The position numbers and the translations under genes are program-made. From Proteles cristata cristata (Eukaryota; Chordata; Mammalia; Carnivora; Hyaenidae), in assembly GCA_017311185.1 (NCBI GenBank), contig JAESUZ010002393.1, positions 1-64,000 on the forward strand: DNA of 64,000 nt. The letters are read 5' to 3'. Below the pieces are notes generated by a model that was not told the origin of the DNA, searched no databases, and saw only the letters and a list, made by a program, of their open reading frames with translations. Positions 11,555 through 21,148 of the stretch are shown in pieces. Positions within the stretch are counted from its first letter, which is position 1. Each line of letters begins with the position of its first letter.

Positions 11555-12431
11555 AGGGGGGCACACTGGTTCATGGGGGAGAGAGAGGGGAGGTGCCCAC
11601 GCAGCTGGGCCTCCTTCCACAGCCCGTGGACCTGCACCACCGGAGACGCGGGGTTTTCTCGGAGCAGCTTCAGGAAGGCAGCAGGATTCCTCGGTTGCCA
11701 TGGCGATTTGCATGTGACTGTCCAAGAGGCGGGCCCAACACGAGTGTCTCCCTGAGCTGGACTGTGGGGCACACTCCCTGGTCCCTAAGGAGACCCCTCA
11801 TGGGTTTGCTCCTGAGGCCACGTCCTGGGAGTTGCAGACTAGCTCAGCGTCCCACGTCGTGCGAGCGAAGGGGCCGGAGGGTTAAGCTCTGCTCTCCTCG
11901 TGCTCCCGGCGGGGCCACGCTCCCCGTGGCCCCTGCTCCCGGGCACTGCGGGCACCCGTGCCTTCTGGCGGTGGCGCTCCGGGTGCAAGTCCCCTTGCCG
12001 CGTGTGGAGGAGGAGACCCAGGAGGGGAGGCCGCTTCGGCGTGAGTGTGTTGGACGGGGTGTTTGGGGTGTCACGTGGGATAAGACGGGTCGAGTCGGCC
12101 GCAGTCACCCCCAGAGGCTTAGGGGAGCCTGGAGTGACCCACGCTACTCTGCAGCTGGGCTGCGCCAGCCCTTCGAGGACGCCACGAACCGCACTGAAAG
12201 ACCCACGCGTTGCCTTTGCCCCGTCGCCACGCTCCTCGCGACTCGCCCGCAGGTAGTCACCCGGCCCCTACTGTGCGCCAGGCCCCCGCCCTCAGAAATA
12301 GCGTGCTGGCTGCAAGCGGATTCGGAAGGGACAAGCGCTGATGCCCCCCGAGGCCGCGAGAGCGTCGCCCCAGGTTGCCACGGCAGCGCCAGCCCAGCTC
12401 GCCCGACAAAGCAGCCCGCTGGGCGCCTCAC

Positions 12432-12496
12432 CTTTGGCCATCTTGTTGAGAACCATGTCGATCAGGACGTAGGTGCCGCTCCTGCCTGCGCCGTCG
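12432..12496 (-). CDS. PTPRN2: PTPRN2 coding exon carrying the second half of the PTP signature loop
   Basis: The acceptor CCGTTGGCAG ends at 12497 and the donor GTGAGG starts at 12431. The 65 bases complete a split serine (AG in the upstream exon plus C here), then encode DGAGRSGTYVLIDMVLNKMA and K, ending with the first base of a glycine codon. Joined to the upstream exon this gives HCSDGAGRSG, the phosphatase signature HC(x)5R with aspartate where active tyrosine phosphatases usually have alanine. The family is known to lack ordinary tyrosine phosphatase activity, so the protein acts mainly as a vesicle-associated pseudophosphatase, though lipid phosphatase activity has been reported for this member. 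SGTY with serine fits PTPRN2; PTPRN has TGTY. Confidence 0.98.
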
Positions 12497-13791
12497 CTGC
12501 CAACGGAAGGGGAGAGGTGAGAACACGCCGGGGCCACGTGAACCGCGCCCACCAGAGCCAGCAGACAGCCCGTGCCCCCTGCATCGAGGGGAGTTGTGCG
12601 GGGGGAGGGCACCGTGAATGTGGGAGACAGAGGAAGAAAGCGGGCGAGGAAGGATCACTGGGTGGGGGAGGGGAGGAGGAGGAGGGGCAGGGGTGGGGGA
12701 GGCAGGAGGGAGGAGGGAGGAGGGGTGAGGAGGAGGGAGGGGACGGGGAAGGGAGGAGGAGGGAGGGGAGGGGGAAGGGAGGAGGAGGGAGGAGGCATAG
12801 CACCCCCCCTCCCCCGCAGCTGCGATTAGCTACGGCGCCTGCGTAGATTTGCTCCTGTCTTCCTTTCTCCTCCCAGAGCCGCGGGGCCTCGGCTGCTCTG
12901 ACACCAAGGTGCCCTCCATGCCCTCCCCCTGCACCCAGGACACCTGTGTTCCCAGGCGCTCCCTTCGGCTCTGACAGACGCACAGTGCAGCCCGCACCGG
13001 TCCCGCACAGACCCACACAGAAGCACGCGGACTCACGCGGTCACCAGGCCCCAGCACAGACACACACAGTTACGCAGACACACACCCGCGCAGACACGCA
13101 CACACAGAGACACGTGCACACATGTCGACTGAACTGACAGACTTGGGGTCTGATCCTTGGAGACCTGCTTCTGTTTTCTCCCAGCAGAGAGGAGCCCGCT
13201 ATGGAACGGAGCTCGGCTCTTCACCTAAAGCGGGAGTGGGTGGGTGGGGAGTGTGTGTGTGAAGCCCAGGGCGCCAGAGCACCCTCACCCGAGCGTCTGA
13301 GCACTGCTACTTACCCGGGTGAGTGTAGCCCATTTGGGTTTTGCCCAAAGGCCAGACTCACGTAATCAGCTGGGGGTGGCTGCCCTCCATAAGGACAGTC
13401 TGTCCCTGCTCCTATGGCCGCAAGCGGCTCTCAGCAGCTCGGCCCCACACCGCAGCTGAGGGACCGGTGGCTCAGACACGGCCACGGCCACAGGCACCAG
13501 CTCAAGGGTTTTAAGAAAATCTAGGGCGGCGGGACCCAGGCAGCTGGGAACTGGCTGCGGGACCACTCGGTGGCTCTCGGGAGAGAAAGCAGGCTGCCTG
13601 CCGCTCACGCAGGGGTGAGTGCAGTGAACACACAGCAGCGTTTAGCTCGGGGGCCTAGAGGATGACGGCTGTGTCTCTGGTTCCCTTCGGAAGCGCCAGT
13701 GAGGCGCACTGAGTAGGCAGAGAGGGACTCGCACACTCCGGCGGGCTTCGGAGGCGCGAGCGTGTGAATCCACGTGAGAACTTGTACTTGC
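12497..13791 (-). other. PTPRN2: PTPRN2 GC-AG intron (1.3 kb) splitting the signature motif
   Basis: On the minus strand the 5' splice site reads CAG followed by GCAAGT (first intron base 13791) and the 3' splice site ends GGCAG (last intron base 12497). This is the strong-context GC donor class. Contents are a purine-rich GGGAGGAGG tract (12640-12795) and a CA-rich stretch around 13000-13130. I see no gene in it. Confidence 0.9.
12640..12795. repeat. Purine-rich GGGAGGAGG low-complexity tract
   Basis: About 150 bases are almost only G and A on the plus strand, in imperfect GGAGGAGGGAGG units. In the PTPRN2 transcript this is a pyrimidine tract roughly 150-300 bases downstream in the intron from the acceptor side. 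It could form triplex or quadruplex DNA. No coding value. Confidence 0.9.
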
Positions 13792-13845
13792 CTGCAGTGA
13801 ACAATTATTGGACAAGAACGGCCCCTGTAGCACTTGTTTACTTTT
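13792..13845 (-). CDS. PTPRN2: PTPRN2 coding exon carrying the HC of the signature loop
   Basis: The acceptor reads TTTTTGTTTCAG, ending at 13846. The 54 bases complete a split arginine codon with one A, encode KVNKCYRGRSCPIIVHC, and end with AG of the serine completed in the next exon. CPIIVHC is the beta-strand leading into the phosphatase P-loop; the cysteine codon is 13794-13796. The donor is GC (GCAAGT), not GT. A GT-only reading would run on through the intron as RQVQVLTW and lose the P-loop, whereas the GC donor joins exactly to DGAGRSG. The exon is among the shortest in this domain. Confidence 0.97.
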
Positions 13846-14124
13846 CTGAAACAAAAAGAGACAGAAATTACAGTTATGCACCACAACCCCCGTCTCCAGT
13901 TCGCAAAGTAACTCCTAAGCCACAGCAGACGGACCCAATCTGTGGCACCATTTACAATAGCCTGAGTTGACAAAGAAAGTCAAAATCACACACGTTTTCA
14001 AAGATTTATTTTTCTTTTCAGTTTTAAGTTATTAAACAGAGCTTTAAAAACAATTCTTACATTTTCACAACTTTCCTTTCCCCTGACAAGCAGGACCCTG
14101 ATGGCTGGGACTTCTGCCTGCCAC

Positions 14125-14375
14125 GCCCCCGCCACACCCCCGCCCCCACCACGCCCCCACCACGCCCCTGCCACAGCCACGCCCCACCACACCCCGCCAC
14201 GCCCCCGCCACGCTCCACCACACCCCGCCACGCCCCGCCACGCCCTGCCCCACCACAGCCACGCCCACCACGCCCCACCACGCCCCCGCCACGCCCCACC
14301 ACGCCCTGCCCCACCACAGCCACGCCCACCACGCCCCACCACACCCCCGCCACAACCCAGCCACGCCCCAGCCAC
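14125..14375. repeat. CACGCCCC/CCACCACGCC minisatellite
   Basis: About 250 bases built from irregular 8- to 20-base units of CCACGCCCC, CCACCACGCC and CCACACCCC, with a longer duplicated stretch CACGCCCTGCCCCACCACAG at about 14240 and 14301. Minus-strand frames read as glycine-tryptophan-arginine runs and are artefacts. The unit resembles the CACCC/GC-box core bound by KLF and Sp factors. Confidence 0.93.
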
Positions 14376-15512
14376 CTGTCTGCGGCTCCCCTAAGCTTGA
14401 CTTTTTTGTTGTGACGTGAGTGTCTATACTCTGCTAAAATTGGTGAGTTCTGCAATTTAGTGCTCAAAGTTTCTTACATTCTCCACATCATATTGGAATG
14501 TAATATGACTATTGTCTCAACACAGCAGCTTAAAGGTCCTTTTTGATGCATGTGCAGTGGGTCGGGGGTGTCTACACTGCACAGAACCCTGTGCCACATC
14601 AGAGAGAAGTCCTTCCTTTGTACGCACTTGAACATGTTGATAAACACCTTTGTTGTGCAGATTTCAGATCAGGATTTATGAAAATTGACAAGCAGCATAG
14701 GTTATTTCGTGACCAAGCCCTAACTAACTCAAAACAGAGGGCTGATTTAAAATTCACTGTGTGAGCTCCAAATTTGCTGAAAGTCAGTGAAACAACTAAA
14801 CTTGCTTACAAAGTACATCAAAATTCTCAGTAAAATGGTTCTGAATAGAGAAAAGTAAATGAAAAAAATGTGGGGGGGCTGTGTTCTAAATTACTCTGTG
14901 TGAATTTCTACAACCTATGATGTGAAGCAAAATAAAAAAAGTAAGAAAAACAGTGCAAAACAAGAACGTTTCCCTTGCACCAGATTTCTTTGCGAAGGCT
15001 TGCGCACACCGTCAGGGGTGGCCTGGCCTCAGGGAGCTGTCGGAGGGGGAGGGGGCTGGGGGAGAGGGCGGCGGCCCAGGCGCCGAGCCCCAGGCACGGA
15101 ACTGGTTGTTTCAATTTCCTCTACGGGGTGAACAACGAGGCCCCGTGCCCTGCCCCCCCAAGCATGAGGGGAGCCCAGGCGTGAAAAGCCCCTCACACGG
15201 CCGCACCCACGCCTCTGGGCAGCACGGGATCTAGGCCCGCCCCTGCAGCAGTTACAGCTCGCAGAACGCCGACGTCTTACAAACGAGAAGACCCACAAAC
15301 GTGGGTCGGACAGGCTGCTCGGTGTCCCCAGGGCCACGGTGCATTTCTGCTGGAGCTGTGGCTCACGTTGGAGGTACGCGGCAATGTTAGGGCATAGCGT
15401 GAGGGTGAAGGAAGCACAGGCAGGCCACGGCGCCCTCAAAGTTCGTGGGCCTTTGAGAACAAAACAGATTGGAAAAGAGATCCACTAATTTCTCCTAAAA
15501 CTTTCCATTCTT

Positions 15513-15623
15513 GGGGCGCCCGGCTGGCTCAGTCAGTAGAGCGAGTGACTCCTGGTCTTGGGGTTGTGAGTTCCAGCCCCACGTTGGGTGTAAAGATTAC
15601 TTAAAAACTAAAAAAAAATCTTC
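15513..15623 (+). mobile_element. Short older carnivoran tRNA-Lys SINE
   Basis: The sequence starts GGGGCGCCCGGCTGGCTCAG, then GTTGTGAGTTCCAGCCCCAC, GTTGGGTGTAAAGATTACTT and an A-rich end. It lacks the GTCGGGCTCTGTGCTGA body and CT tract of the felid form, so it is a different, older family. AAACTTTCCATTCTT before and AAACTCCCATCCTT after look like a decayed target duplication. Confidence 0.9.
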
Positions 15624-15648
15624 AAACTCCCATCCTTGACTTGGGCCG

Positions 15649-15692
15649 TAAAGTCAACACAAGCTTTGGGTAAAGTCAACACAAGCTTTGGG
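15649..15692. repeat. Perfect 22-bp tandem duplication
   Basis: A 22-base unit, from TAAAGTCAACAC to AAGCTTTGGG, is repeated exactly at 15649-15670 and 15671-15692. Two identical copies without a longer array point to a recent slippage or local duplication. Confidence 0.97.
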
Positions 15693-15769
15693 TTTGCCAA
15701 AATAGAAGCCAGACTCCAGGATGTACCTCAGATGTGAGCAACGCGAGGCCCGCCAGCTCAGCCAACGCT

Positions 15770-16300
15770 GTGTGTGCGCATGCCCTGGGTGTGTGTGTGC
15801 ACACGCGCACTGTATGCATGTGTGTGTGTACTGCGTGCGTGTGTGTACTCACAATGTGCACGTGTGTGTACACACTGTGTGCGCATGCACTGTGTGTGCA
15901 TGTGTCCTGTATGCATGTGTGTGTACGCATGGTGTGCATGTGTGTACACACTGTGTGTGTGCGCGCCCTGTGTTCATGTGTGAATATGCACTGAGTACAA
16001 GAGCACCCTGTGTGTGCACGTGTGTACACACTGTGTGAGCGTGTGCCCTGTGTGTGCATGTGTGTATGTACTGTGTGCAAGTGTGCCTTGTGTGTGTATG
16101 CGGTGTGCAAGTGTGCATGGCCTGTGTGTGCATGTATGTGTACACATTGCGTGCATGTGCACCCTGTGTGCATGTGTGTACGCACTACGTGTGCGCATGG
16201 CCTGTATGTACATATACTGTGTGCATGTGCACCCTGTGTGTGCGTGGGTGTGCATGTGCACTCGTGCCCTGTATGTGTATGTGTGTGTACTCTCTATGTG
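15770..16300. repeat. TG/CA-rich imperfect minisatellite
   Basis: Irregular units of TGTGTGCATGTGTGTACACA and related strings recur with an interspersed GCCCTGTGTG motif. Both strands carry open frames rich in cysteine, valine and histidine that simply reflect the repeat. Alternating purine-pyrimidine runs make Z-DNA plausible. It resembles the array at 1-946 in composition but not in unit. Confidence 0.93.
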
Positions 16301-17297
16301 CAGAATGTAGCAAGGTCAGAGACTAGGTCGAGGATGGTTTTATTTTTATAGGCCTTTTACTTTCGAACAGAAGATTTTACTAGAAATCTCTCAGTCGCTG
16401 AATCTTTTTAGACGTGAGACTCCAAAGTTCTATTACACTTGGTTGTCCACTCTGTGTTTGTAGAGACTAACCCAACTTCTGCACGTTCACACCCTGGTCA
16501 GTCACCAGGTTTTGGTCATTTTTTTTTCTGATGGGGCCACGTACAAAAATAGTAAATGAAAGAAAAGAAACAAATAATAACGAGACACCTCGTCTGAAGC
16601 CTACGGCTTTCAGGGAACCGTAACCGGGAGGAGAAGGGCCCCTTCAGCACGGGAAGGGCGAGGACGGACTCCTGGCGTCTGCGACCGCAGCTTCTCCGTT
16701 CCTGCGGCCCGTGTTCTCATTTTATAGCACATTTCAAGTACGGCTTTCTCCAGGGCGCTGTGACCGGCTGCTGGTGTGGCCCACGGAGCTTTCGCTGTCA
16801 TTTTAGTGTCCCTGCTAGCCCCCGCCCCCGCTAAACCTATCCACAAAGGGCCACGAGCGATCGAGGAGATGCAGCGTGGAAACAATGAGCCGCGTGGCTG
16901 AGAATTTTATTTACGAAAAATCACGTGCTTGTCTCATCGCAACGGAAACCGTCACAAATAGAAGGGCGGGCGCATCACATCGTCAACAAAAGCGTTCATT
17001 CACCTGGTCGACCCAAGATAGAGATGCGGGTTATTCATGAAGGTGAGCCAGACACAGCTGTCCTGTTTCACTCGATTAGAACAAATCATCAGTAAGCAAA
17101 CGGTTGCAAACATGGAGAAAAATGGATATTAGATATATTTCAACAGGAGGCATTCACTGAGAAAGAACGATTAGTAATACAAACCGACCCCCGGGTCACT
17201 GAGGGAGAAGGAGCCGGCATGCAACCCACAGCGAGCAAAGGTCAGAGGTCGTGAGAGGCTCAGGAAGGGGGCTCCCCACACTGCCGGGCAGCAGAGT

Positions 17298-17384
17298 CAC
17301 AGCCTCCAATGATCACTTTTGTGACTATGCAACTGGGCTCATATTACTAGCTGCAACATCACAAAAATGACACTGGCCACCGCT
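17298..17384 (-). ncRNA. MIR153-2: MIR153-2 precursor (pre-miR-153)
   Basis: The 87-base hairpin on the minus strand matches the mammalian miR-153-2 precursor I recall. The mature 3p product lies at 17311-17332 (seed TGCATAG at its 5' end) and the 5p product at 17349-17370. The arms pair through CAGTGTCATTTTTGTGAT against GTCACAAAAGTGATCATTG, with a loop containing CTAGTAATATGAGCC. The only differences from my memory of the human hairpin are two bases in the basal stem. The gene lies in a PTPRN2 intron in the host's orientation, as in other mammals, so it is probably processed from the host transcript. miR-153 is a neuronal and endocrine microRNA linked to vesicle secretion genes. Its sister MIR153-1 sits in PTPRN. 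Confidence 0.98.
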
Positions 17385-17455
17385 CATTAGCTGGCAAAGT
17401 AAGGGTCTGTCCATTTCTACAGGGATCAGCGTTGGGAGTGCCGTTGCACACAGCA

Positions 17456-17505
17456 AGAAGTGAGAGAGTCAGAGAGAGAGAGACGGAGGGAGAGAGAGAG
17501 AGATA
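17456..17505. repeat. GA-rich simple repeat upstream of MIR153-2
   Basis: About 50 bases of AGAGAG with interruptions. On the transcribed strand this is a CT-rich tract ending about 70 bases 5' of the microRNA hairpin. It has no SINE features around it, so it is not a SINE tail. Confidence 0.85.
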
Positions 17506-19404
17506 ATTTTTAAAAGCAAAGCCCTCACATGTGATGCTAATGATCTCAGCTTCGGCAGTTTCTCTTTTAAGTGTAAATGTGCTCCCTCTGGGCTCCAGAA
17601 GTGTGTAATTACACATCCCAGTGCCTGACGCACACACTGGCCGGAGCGAGGGAAGGCGGGGCGAGCGTGCGGGGCGGGGGAGGAAACCTGTGCGTAAGGT
17701 GACCAGTGTCTTCAGAAGCTGGCGCCCCTTTCCGATGGCTGAACTTTGGGCGGCTCTTTCACACAGAAAACCGCAAAGTGGCAATCCGTGCCTGAGCCCG
17801 ATGCTCCCGAGATCGTGGCGGCTCACGCCCTTTGTCGGGCTATTCCCTGACGGGCAGGCTGGTCTGGAAGCCTGGGTGGTGCCAAATGAGGCAAGCCGGC
17901 AAAGCTCCGGGTGTGAATAGACTTGCAAATTTCGATTTAACAGAAACCTTCTGGGGCCTTATCTCCTAAGCCTCTGGGGAAAGGGAACTTGGGCGATGGG
18001 TGTTTTTCCATGGCAGGTGGTAAGCAGGATGGCTGGCCGTGTATTGTTCAGGTCCATATACGGATACGGACGCGGACGGGCGCCCATATGCATATATGTA
18101 CAAACACACCGCAGGAGCATAGAGACAGGGGTCCAAATGAAGTGCTATCTGTGTAGCCACATCCATTTTGCCAGTAATGACTCGATTTTGAAGGCTCTAT
18201 CCCAGGAAATGTGCCCTAGGTGAGATTTTTAGATAGCACGTCTTTAGAAATGAATTTGTATTACGAAAGCGTATAAAACAGCCAGGAAGCTGGGATGGGG
18301 CGGGAAGGAACTGTGTGGGGCCGGGGCTCCGGGATGTGTGCAGGACTGGACACAGCGTGCGCCCTCCACCTCTCCCGGCGAGGTGACGGGGCGAGGGCAG
18401 GTCCCCAAGCGTGCACCTCGGCCGTGACGCCTGGTGCGTGTCTCTCCTTGAGCTTTCACATGCTCTCTGATCCAAAGAACCATTCGAATAAAAAAAATTT
18501 TTGTTCTGCTTTTCAAAGTAGACTTAAGGGCAAAAGAAACAGTATCATAATAACCTTGAGAATGCCTCACACAGAAATTCAAGCAATCCAGAGAGAAGCC
18601 TGAAAGGCCCTCTCTCCAACGACACTGTGCATTCCTGAACACCCTGAAGGCACAAACCACCTCACGACCATGTACGATGCTGGGTCAAGGTGTGTCTAAT
18701 TTCCTAATTCCTTGTTTTGGGTATTTGTCTGAGTCTGTTACTAGGTAGGTTCCCACCGGCGAAGTGTAAGGGAGGCTTCGCGTGCTGCTCGAGACCCGCG
18801 TGTGCTTGGCGGGTGCTGCTGCGCTCCTGTACTGTGGCCAGTGCTGCCCAAGCGCTATCACCGAACCCGATGGACACTCAGGCTTCCATCGGACAGTTCC
18901 CCCTTTTCTGCCTCATTACTGCCTTCCTGAAAGATGGCGCCCAGCACTCAACCCACAGGTCAATAAATACACTTGTAAGCAACACAGCCCCCTCGGCGAC
19001 CGGCTAACCACGGTGTGAACAACGATTGGATGTTTTCAGACTGTTGGCTTCAAACTGCGCTAAAATACACATGGTCATGCGCTAATTCCATCCAGGCTCC
19101 CCTGCCCGAGGTCCAAGATCATCTGGGGTAGAATCTGGGCCCACACTTGTTACGTCGCTTCATTGTGTCCAACCAGAAAGTCTCCAAGCTAACCATCTAC
19201 CTTTTCCTCATCATCACTCATGAGGCATAAACTCTAGGACGCTACCACTTAGAGAATCTAATCAGAAATGATGACCTTATTTCCACGGTTCTAAGGTATC
19301 TGTTCCCCATTTTAACTCCTCTAAAACCGGAAAACATCTTGCAGTTAATATCTACCATCAATATAATTCCCCTCTCCTCCCCTCTCTCATATATCATGTA
19401 AATA

Positions 19405-19740
19405 CAGTTGACCCTGAACAGCATGGCGTTGAACTGTGTGGGTCCACTGATGTGCGCATTTTTGTTCGATAAATACAAGGCAGCACTGAAAATGTATGGT
19501 CTCTTCCCGGGGATTTTCTTAATCACGTTTTCTTTTCTCCAGCGCACTTCACCGTAAGAATGCCGTGCATGATACACAGGATACACGAAATATTGTTAAC
19601 TGACTCTAGTTCATCGATAAGGCTTCCGGTGTACACCGGGCTATCAGTAGCTAGGTTTCAGGGGAGTCAAAGGTTAAAGGTGTATTTTCAACTGTGTGTG
19701 GGGCTCCGTGCACAACGTCATGTTGCTCAAGGGTCAGTTG
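19405..19740 (+). mobile_element. Tigger/MER8-like non-autonomous DNA transposon, both ends present
   Basis: The left end CAGTTGACCCTGAACAGCAT and the reverse complement of the right end CAACTGACCCTTGAGCAACA are matching inverted termini. TA dinucleotides flank both ends (19403-19404 and 19741-19742), as expected for mariner/Tigger insertion. The length is 336 bases with no transposase frame. Internal blocks such as GGTCCACTGATGTGCGCATT and AAGGCTTCCGGTGTACACCG agree with my memory of MER8-type sequences; the family name is from memory. Confidence 0.85.
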
Positions 19741-19895
19741 TATATTTATAACATATACAAATATAAAACAGATGGCGTGTCTTATAGCAAATGGCCTCTT
19801 AGACGCAGGAGAGCTGTGGCCACACCGCGTCCCCTCCTACCCGACGCCCGCACTGCGAATGCGCTAACTAACCCCTGGTGCCCCGTCGGTCGTAC

Positions 19896-20062
19896 CTGCG
19901 GAAATCCAGGAGGGATCTCGCGGAGGAAGGCACCCCGCGGTCGCACCAGCTCAGGAAGTGGAACTGGGTGACGGTGCGCGTCTCGTTGGTTTGAAGGTTC
20001 TTCAGGTAGAAGCTTCTCACGAGGAAATCCTCACACCAGATGTGCTCAGAGACCAGGTTCAC
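19896..20062 (-). CDS. PTPRN2: PTPRN2 coding exon with the degenerate WPD loop
   Basis: The acceptor CCCGTCCAG ends at 20063 and the donor GTACGA starts at 19895. The 167 bases encode 55 residues plus AG of a split arginine. They begin [20 protein letters not shown], continue [20 protein letters not shown] and end with [15 protein letters not shown]. FHFLSWxDRGVP occupies the position of the catalytic WPD loop (FHYTTWPDFGVP in PTP1B). Here the residue between W and D is cysteine (TGC, 19943-19945); I recall tyrosine in human PTPRN2 and proline in active enzymes. The loop keeps its aspartate at 19940-19942. The rest is very highly conserved, which argues for a functional exon. Confidence 0.98.
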
Positions 20063-21028
20063 CTGGACGGGGTTGGGGGGAGGGCATTGGGAACATAAAG
20101 CCTCGTCCAGACACGGAGGGACTTGGAGGAGCCAAGGGCGAATCCCCCGGGGGAGGCCTGCTGGCTGACAGCTGATGGGACGCCCCCTCCCACTGACTCA
20201 GTTTTAACAGAGTTTATGCAAAAGATAACTTTGTGCGTTTTGAGGTCACAGCTGCACTAGTCAAATTACCAGAAAAATGTGTTTGGATTCAAAGCTATCC
20301 CAGCTTCTGTCTTGTATTTCTAAGCCATATAAACCTTCAAGAACAACCGTACTTTCGGACAAATACCAGTGGGTCGCACCATAACTTACATTTCACTGCA
20401 GTGGAGAGAAGACCAGAGGATTCACACAGAAGCCAAGACCTGGCGTTCCTCACGGTCAAGGCCATTCTCAGCCCCCTAAAAGCCACGACTGCGGGCTTTA
20501 GGATGAATCCTCACGCTTCCGCCACGGGCCTTTGGGATTCAGACTAATTTTAATGCAAAACAACGGATGCACACCGGCACTTGCTGAGCCGCCCGTGTTT
20601 GCTTGGTTCCTTGTTGATGTGGGTAGAAAGTCCGGCAAGAGAAGGAAGCTGGCCCCTGGGCGGCCCCCGAGGAAGGGCCAGTCTCAGACACAAGCCCCTG
20701 ACTGCCAGGCAGGGACCACTGAGCTGTGAGAACAGCAGTGGAGCCCTTCCTAAAACGGACCCTCTATTCCTCAGGGCCCGGCTCAATGGGCCTCCCCGGG
20801 AGGTAAATGCTTGGTCTTTTCTGTCTGGGTTTGGACTCAAGAAACTTTAAAGGTGAAGACCGTGCCATTACGGCAGAGCCGGAGGCGCCGCGGCACGGCT
20901 GCTGGGAGGGTCTGGGTATCCGGGGTCCCCGGGGCCCCGGGGCCGCCCGCCTGCCTGCCGGCCTTCCCGCGGGCGGCTCCCACCAGGGATGCTGCTCTGG
21001 GGCCTGTGGGCGGCGCGCTGGGCCGTAC
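20063..21028 (-). other. PTPRN2: Short PTPRN2 intron (966 bp)
   Basis: Donor GTACGG below 21029 and acceptor GTCCAG above 20062. I see no mobile element, RNA gene or tandem repeat in it. The overlapping frames at about 20530-20850 have no domain I recognise. Confidence 0.9.
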
Positions 21029-21148
21029 CTCGTAGACGTGGTAGAGGCTGGAGCCTTCATCCGGCCAGTAGCGGCAGCACTGCCCGACGCCGCCCTCCGA
21101 GAGCGAGGTCAGCATGACGATGACCACGCAGCCGCTCTCCCACACCAT
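21029..21148 (-). CDS. PTPRN2: PTPRN2 coding exon, middle of the PTP domain
   Basis: The acceptor CTGCCTGCAG ends at 21149 and the donor GTACGG begins at 21028. The 120 bases are exactly 40 codons, phase 0 at both ends, beginning [20 protein letters not shown] and ending [24 protein letters not shown] and the hydrophobic VVIVML strand are core features of the PTP fold. YWPDEG here matches the KCxxYWP region of phosphatases, not the catalytic WPD loop. Compared with the human protein as I remember it, about eight of 40 residues differ, more than in neighbouring exons, including C and R where I recall Y and H. Intact splice sites and frame make decay unlikely. Confidence 0.97.

Larger units (their letters stand above)
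4575..12431 (-). other. PTPRN2: PTPRN2 intron (7.9 kb) with SINEs, MIR and L1 remnants
   Basis: Bounded by donor GTGAGG (below 12432) and acceptor TTGCAG (above 4574). It contains four felid SINEs, L1 3' fragments, one MIR and a (GT)16 run, listed separately. About 5300-6500 and 9500-11150 are GC- and CpG-rich single-copy sequence with long overlapping open frames on both strands. None has a recognisable domain, so I do not call genes there. Confidence 0.85.
13846..19895 (-). other. PTPRN2: PTPRN2 intron (6.0 kb), host of MIR153-2
   Basis: Bounded by donor GTACGA (below 19896) and acceptor TTTCAG (above 13845). It holds the CACGCCCC array, one short old SINE, a tandem duplication, a TG/CA array, MIR153-2 and a Tigger-like element. 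The part from about 14390 to 14990 and that from 16300 to 17600 are less GC-rich than the rest of the window and free of recognisable repeats; conserved regulatory DNA is possible but unproven. Confidence 0.88.

Noticed and set aside
21060..21080. YWPDEG read as the catalytic WPD loop
   Set aside because: Its position in the fold, before the EHIWCEDF strand, matches the KCxxYWP region of phosphatases. The true loop equivalent is FLSWCDRG in the next exon.
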